The notes under the pieces are model-generated. The model was not told where the DNA came from. It did no database searches and worked only from the letters and a program-made list of their open reading frames with translations. Source: a virus. From it: DNA of 40,933 bases. Shown here piece after piece: positions 38,701 to 40,933 of this stretch. The translations under genes and the position numbers were made by a program. The stretch spans positions 1 through 40,933 of IMG/VR virus record IMGVR_UViG_3300031673_000170. The stretch is one strand, 5' to 3'. Each line of letters opens with the position of its first letter. The stretch's first letter is position 1.

Positions 38701-39806
38701 GCATGACTACAAATAGGACGATTGAGTCTATACGCATGCCTGATGGCTACGCAGCATACTGCGTTACAATGTCTAAAGGAACAGTCATTGCTCGTTACAA
38801 TGGCCGGGTTCACATAACTGGGCAGTGTCAGAACATCCCAAAGAAGCAGGACAAACACATGAAGCGGATCATGGGCAAGGACACGCCCACGATCCGTTCA
38901 TGCTTTACGGTTCCAAAAGGCCACGTGATGATTGAAGCGGATTACAAGTCTGCTGAGATTTTTACGCTTGGTTATCTTTCGAATTGTATGAAGCTGGTGG
39001 AAGATGCCAAGAGCGATTTGCATGCGCGTGGTGCTGTGACGCGTCTGGGTGCGCCCAAGTGGGACGGGTTTGACGAGGGCTTGCCGCCTGATGACTTGTG
39101 GAAGGATACCTACAAGGCGCTTCGGGTGGCTTCCAAGACCATATCATTTGGCATTCCGTATCAGCGGGGCGCCAAGGCAATTGCGCGCGAGATTGTTAAG
39201 TCAACTGAGGGTAAGATGGAGTGCGATACGCAGCGAGCGCAGCTCTTCATCGACGGTTTCTACGAGCAGTATCCGGAAGTTCGTGATTACGTGGAAATGT
39301 GCAAGCGCGCGGTGACGTCGCCTGGATATCTCGAAAATCCTTTCGGAAGAAGGAGGAGAGCCTATGTAAACGCTCAAACAGACGAGAAACTCAAGGCAGG
39401 CTTGGAGCGGGAGTTTGTGAACTTCCCGATTCAGGCCACGGTTGCTGACGCGCTTAACAGAGCCGTTTTTAACCTGTGGGGTTACCGGAGACTGTATCCG
39501 GGTCAGACCCAATATAAGATTTTGTTGGCCATCCATGATGCTGTTTTGATTGAGGCGCCAGGTAGCGAGCTTGAGGTGCTTACAGAGAATATTATACCTC
39601 GTTGCATGGTTGAAGAGGCGCGTGTTCCATCCTGGGCCTGTACAGGATCTCAGTCGTTTTCGTTGGACATCGACATCGAGGTGGGTACTCGATGGGGTGA
39701 GTCGTGTACGGCGGCCGAGTTGAGCGGAGCAGGTGTTCCCGATTACCTCGTTGACAAGTTCACGTTGAAAAAAGGAGACGTACCGTGGGTTACAAAGAAG
39801 ATGTGA
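35790..39806 (+). CDS. UDG-like domain + 3'-5' exonuclease + family A DNA polymerase, interrupted by an intein
   Basis: A 1338-residue precursor. Residues about 90-250 resemble family 4 uracil-DNA glycosylase (GKMPGTEEIQQKRNFVGRSG; TIHPAAVLREAG). Residues about 290-460 are the exonuclease (IAVDCEWGG; LIGHNMRADAKW; YGANDVDATLKL). The polymerase part is split by an intein at 701-1012 within the conserved SSNPN/CQNIP motif. Motif A is EADYKSAEIF (about 1048), motif B KTISFGIPYQRGAKA (about 1115), motif C AIHDAVLIE (about 1248; HDA where HDE is usual). The spliced protein would be 1026 residues. A UDG-polymerase fusion is also known in SPO1-like phages. It is the replicative polymerase. Confidence 0.9.
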   Translation: MFFPQMFSRELPADASWSPEAESFYPLTHTYEYAANELGFSDAHELAQVLLYQPTEMPVPDGTGLGFRNVTWLPANHYGSGAFGPRARPEVMVIGKMPGTEEIQQKRNFVGRSGELLRKVAEDVGLNVNDWHCTNTVRFLPADGGKSLKPFHVRDCMSLLAQEISLSRPKTILLTGADAVKAVFGKHATLSKVRSCVFGMPGVAGLGHMPLEMQRLPADFDGIMVLATIHPAAVLREAGYLNGFIKDLELFRTVLGGQTDFKEVDPDMAVLDTAEDVEALVELILSEGYSKIAVDCEWGGKSYLDGVLRSIQLCWRPDETAVIVFTRAGNVPAQDGPGTIRIKEALRYLFGHPHIKLIGHNMRADAKWLGDQVANVIEKTCFDTMLADHILNENAEHGLDACAIRFAGKGRYDRALTRWMDEVGSEEISKNGFLNVPDDILHPYGANDVDATLKLATVMESMLAHPGNHPVSRCFYEIVMPCMMPIHEIETTGIVADRERMEMLVNKYAAKRDELLDKIRTELTHIFGGNAAVVADFELGGSEDDAVCEISPEQVERAKASSAALAAFNPRSYLQMEKLLFAKPPEGFGLTPLKTTEKPARMWVDLDRLSEEEMRFISPSTDAESMEFIASQTDEPVVKLIQDFKIIDQMIKMFLRLPEEVDGRLEYVDGLIGKIDLDGRIRTTISQMSETGRWKSSNPNCFDPEVELLTSHGWISVCEIYEGRHNPVAVAQMDVNTGEITFELPLEYQRVETTVMVRVFTDKQIDLVMTPDHRCLVYTREMEPCFVSAGNYPEDHKQLNAGRYVGGNVSMPESQIALICALQADVHVTKWGSYDFGFKKARKIERLEWALKSQGIHFKRYAGKTRTRFYIFREDIPDWFKLVPPWYPGNRQFGSWLLSLDRESLSMFSREVWFWGGCYRLQSMFASKDRINVDWVQIVSILSGRRAKIRKYTYGENLVLWQVDATDQRFSMTTNRTIESIRMPDGYAAYCVTMSKGTVIARYNGRVHITGQCQNIPKKQDKHMKRIMGKDTPTIRSCFTVPKGHVMIEADYKSAEIFTLGYLSNCMKLVEDAKSDLHARGAVTRLGAPKWDGFDEGLPPDDLWKDTYKALRVASKTISFGIPYQRGAKAIAREIVKSTEGKMECDTQRAQLFIDGFYEQYPEVRDYVEMCKRAVTSPGYLENPFGRRRRAYVNAQTDEKLKAGLEREFVNFPIQATVADALNRAVFNLWGYRRLYPGQTQYKILLAIHDAVLIEAPGSELEVLTENIIPRCMVEEARVPSWACTGSQSFSLDIDIEVGTRWGESCTAAELSGAGVPDYLVDKFTLKKGDVPWVTKKM
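37890..38825 (+). mobile_element. Intein in the polymerase gene (312 residues)
   Basis: Block A begins CFDPEVELLTSHGW (Cys1, residue 701). Block B is LVMTPDHRCLVYT (T-x2-H). Block F/G is TVIARYNGRVHITGQ followed by Cys+1 (extein CQNIPKK). The last intein residue is Gln and the penultimate Gly, rather than the usual His-Asn, a rare variant. The middle carries LICALQADVHVTKWGSYDF, resembling the first LAGLIDADG motif in degenerate form, so the homing endonuclease may be inactive. The insertion is inside the PNLQNIP motif of family A polymerases; precise splicing is needed for activity. Confidence 0.9.
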
Positions 39807-40933
39807 AGACGGAGAAGGGTCAGGGGCTTGAGCGTTTTGCCGGGGTGGAGTTTTTGCTTCCCGGGAATGACAGGTACATCGTAGAGGGGCTTAGCGGCGA
39901 AAAGGGCGTGACGGTATTCCGGATCTACCCTGAGATCGATGCCAACGGCGTTGAACTGCCCCTGCGCAATTCTCCGAATCCAGATGACTTTACGTATTGG
40001 ATGCGGCCTGAGAAAGCCATGCGGCGTTGTGGCGTCAACCAGCACTTTTCCGTGTTTGTCCGGCCCTACGGCAAGGAGCACAATTACGTGGGACCGATCG
40101 AGCGGTTTTCAAACACCCTTTACAAGGTGTTCAAAGACAACGCCAATGCCGCTGTCTTTCCTCCGGCATACAGGTCGTGGACTGGACGGGGTGGTGCTTT
40201 GCCACGGATTGAGTATTTGGGGTTGGTTCAAGGCATGTTGTTTGAGTCCAGGGGGCGCAAGTATGCAAAAGGCGCCCAGGCCACGCCGCTTCATCCGACG
40301 ATTCTTTTGGTGAATAAGAGCGCTCGTAATGCGCTTGAGAGAATTGTTAACGATGATCATACGCTGGATCTTGTCAGCACACAGGGTGGGCGGGCTGTGT
40401 TCTTGCAGTATGTTCCACAACAAGGAACAACGCTTTCCCATTACGAGGTTTCGCCTTCTCATGTGCCAACGGCGGTTGACCTGGAGACGGTTAGAGCGGA
40501 CTGGAAGCCCTGGGAAGAGTTGCTCAAGTTTCATACTGAGGAAGAGCAGATGGGCTTGTTGATCAATCATTTCCCGCCCGACATCCTGGACTACGTATTT
40601 GGCACGTCACCCATGGCGGCGTTGCTTCCGCCTTCTGCGCGCGGAGCGTGGGCCAGGCGAATGCATATGGCTGCGGCAGCGCAACAGCCGCAGCCGGGTC
40701 ACTATAGCGAGCCCGTTTATGCGGATGGGAGCGCGCCCACGGTTGGGCATTGGGCACAGGCGCCGATGGCGCCGGCAGCGCCGGTTGTTTCTACGCCGGC
40801 GCCGCAGGCTCCGGGTTCATATACGCCAGCCCCGGCAGCACCGGTTGTTTCTGCCCCGGCTCCGGTCGTGATGAGACAGCCGCAGGCGCCGGTGATGCAG
40901 TCGCCAGCACCAGCGCCGCAGGCTCCGGTCGCT
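39785..40933 (+). CDS. Candidate single-stranded DNA-binding protein, cut by window edge
   Basis: GTG 39785 has AAAGGAG seven bases upstream and overlaps the polymerase end by 22 bases. It is open to the right edge, with 383 residues visible. The N-terminal 270 residues are a mixed beta/helical domain (LERFAGVEFLLPGNDRYIVE; FTYWMRPEKAMRRCGVNQHF; PTILLVNKSARNALERIVND). From about residue 300 the chain is low-complexity Pro/Ala/Gln-rich (AQAPMAPAAPVVSTPAPQAP). A folded domain plus a disordered tail next to the polymerase fits phage SSB or a replication accessory factor. No catalytic motif is seen. Confidence 0.65.
   Translation, partial: MGYKEDVKTEKGQGLERFAGVEFLLPGNDRYIVEGLSGEKGVTVFRIYPEIDANGVELPLRNSPNPDDFTYWMRPEKAMRRCGVNQHFSVFVRPYGKEHNYVGPIERFSNTLYKVFKDNANAAVFPPAYRSWTGRGGALPRIEYLGLVQGMLFESRGRKYAKGAQATPLHPTILLVNKSARNALERIVNDDHTLDLVSTQGGRAVFLQYVPQQGTTLSHYEVSPSHVPTAVDLETVRADWKPWEELLKFHTEEEQMGLLINHFPPDILDYVFGTSPMAALLPPSARGAWARRMHMAAAAQQPQPGHYSEPVYADGSAPTVGHWAQAPMAPAAPVVSTPAPQAPGSYTPAPAAPVVSAPAPVVMRQPQAPVMQSPAPAPQAPVA

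Overview
The window is part of the genome of a large tailed bacteriophage, probably strictly lytic and infecting a Gram-negative bacterium. The large terminase, a complete phage replisome and dense gene packing (ATGA/GTGA overlaps, Shine-Dalgarno sites before most genes) show a caudovirus. Two lipobox lipoproteins, one a likely one-piece spanin, and a heptose-type nucleotidyltransferase point to a Gram-negative host. No integrase or repressor was recognised.

Layout. 1-2172 (minus strand): three late-type genes of unknown function, the first cut by the window edge. 2171-4849 (plus): an 892-residue zinc-finger/primase-helicase-like protein whose start codon overlaps that of the divergent neighbour. 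4850-8294: a patchy accessory region with a terminator, a minus-strand zinc-ribbon gene broken by an in-frame TGA, an AT-rich secreted PEGA-like protein, a spanin-like lipoprotein, and about 750 bases of structured RNA around a 45-codon gene. 8295-10118 (minus): large terminase, start codon to start codon with a small membrane protein. 10119-18540 (plus): a run of small unknown genes, a HldE/RfaE2-like nucleotidyltransferase, several zinc-ribbon proteins, and an AT-rich 560-base gap with 43-bp tandem repeats and a large dyad. 18641-24314: SbcD and SbcC nucleases, a MazG-like pyrophosphohydrolase and a caspase-like protease. 24315-26952: a translation-related cluster with an amber-suppressor tRNA (anticodon CTA), a tmRNA, a two-codon ATG-TCT-TAG minigene and a Pth2-like peptidyl-tRNA hydrolase, with an Acb2-like anti-CBASS protein among them. 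26963-31465: an HNH homing endonuclease, an RlaP-like nucleotidyltransferase and more zinc proteins. 31304-40933: SF2 helicase, DnaB-type helicase, TOPRIM primase, a uracil-DNA-glycosylase/exonuclease/family A polymerase fusion interrupted by an intein, and the start of a Pro/Ala-tailed protein that may bind single-stranded DNA.

The strongest unusual signal is RNA aimed at translation. At 7524-7817 a long-range 10-bp stem closes a domain whose junction sequences match the GTPase-associated centre (helices 43/44, the L11 and thiostrepton site) of bacterial 23S rRNA, including an exact GGCTTAGAAGCAGCC, TTTAAAGA and GCGTAACAGC, with two insertions. Together with the phage tmRNA, amber-suppressor tRNA, minigene and peptidyl-tRNA hydrolase, this suggests that the phage manipulates ribosome stalling, termination or rescue. 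The sequence matches are direct observations, with the rRNA compared from memory. The joint function is inference.
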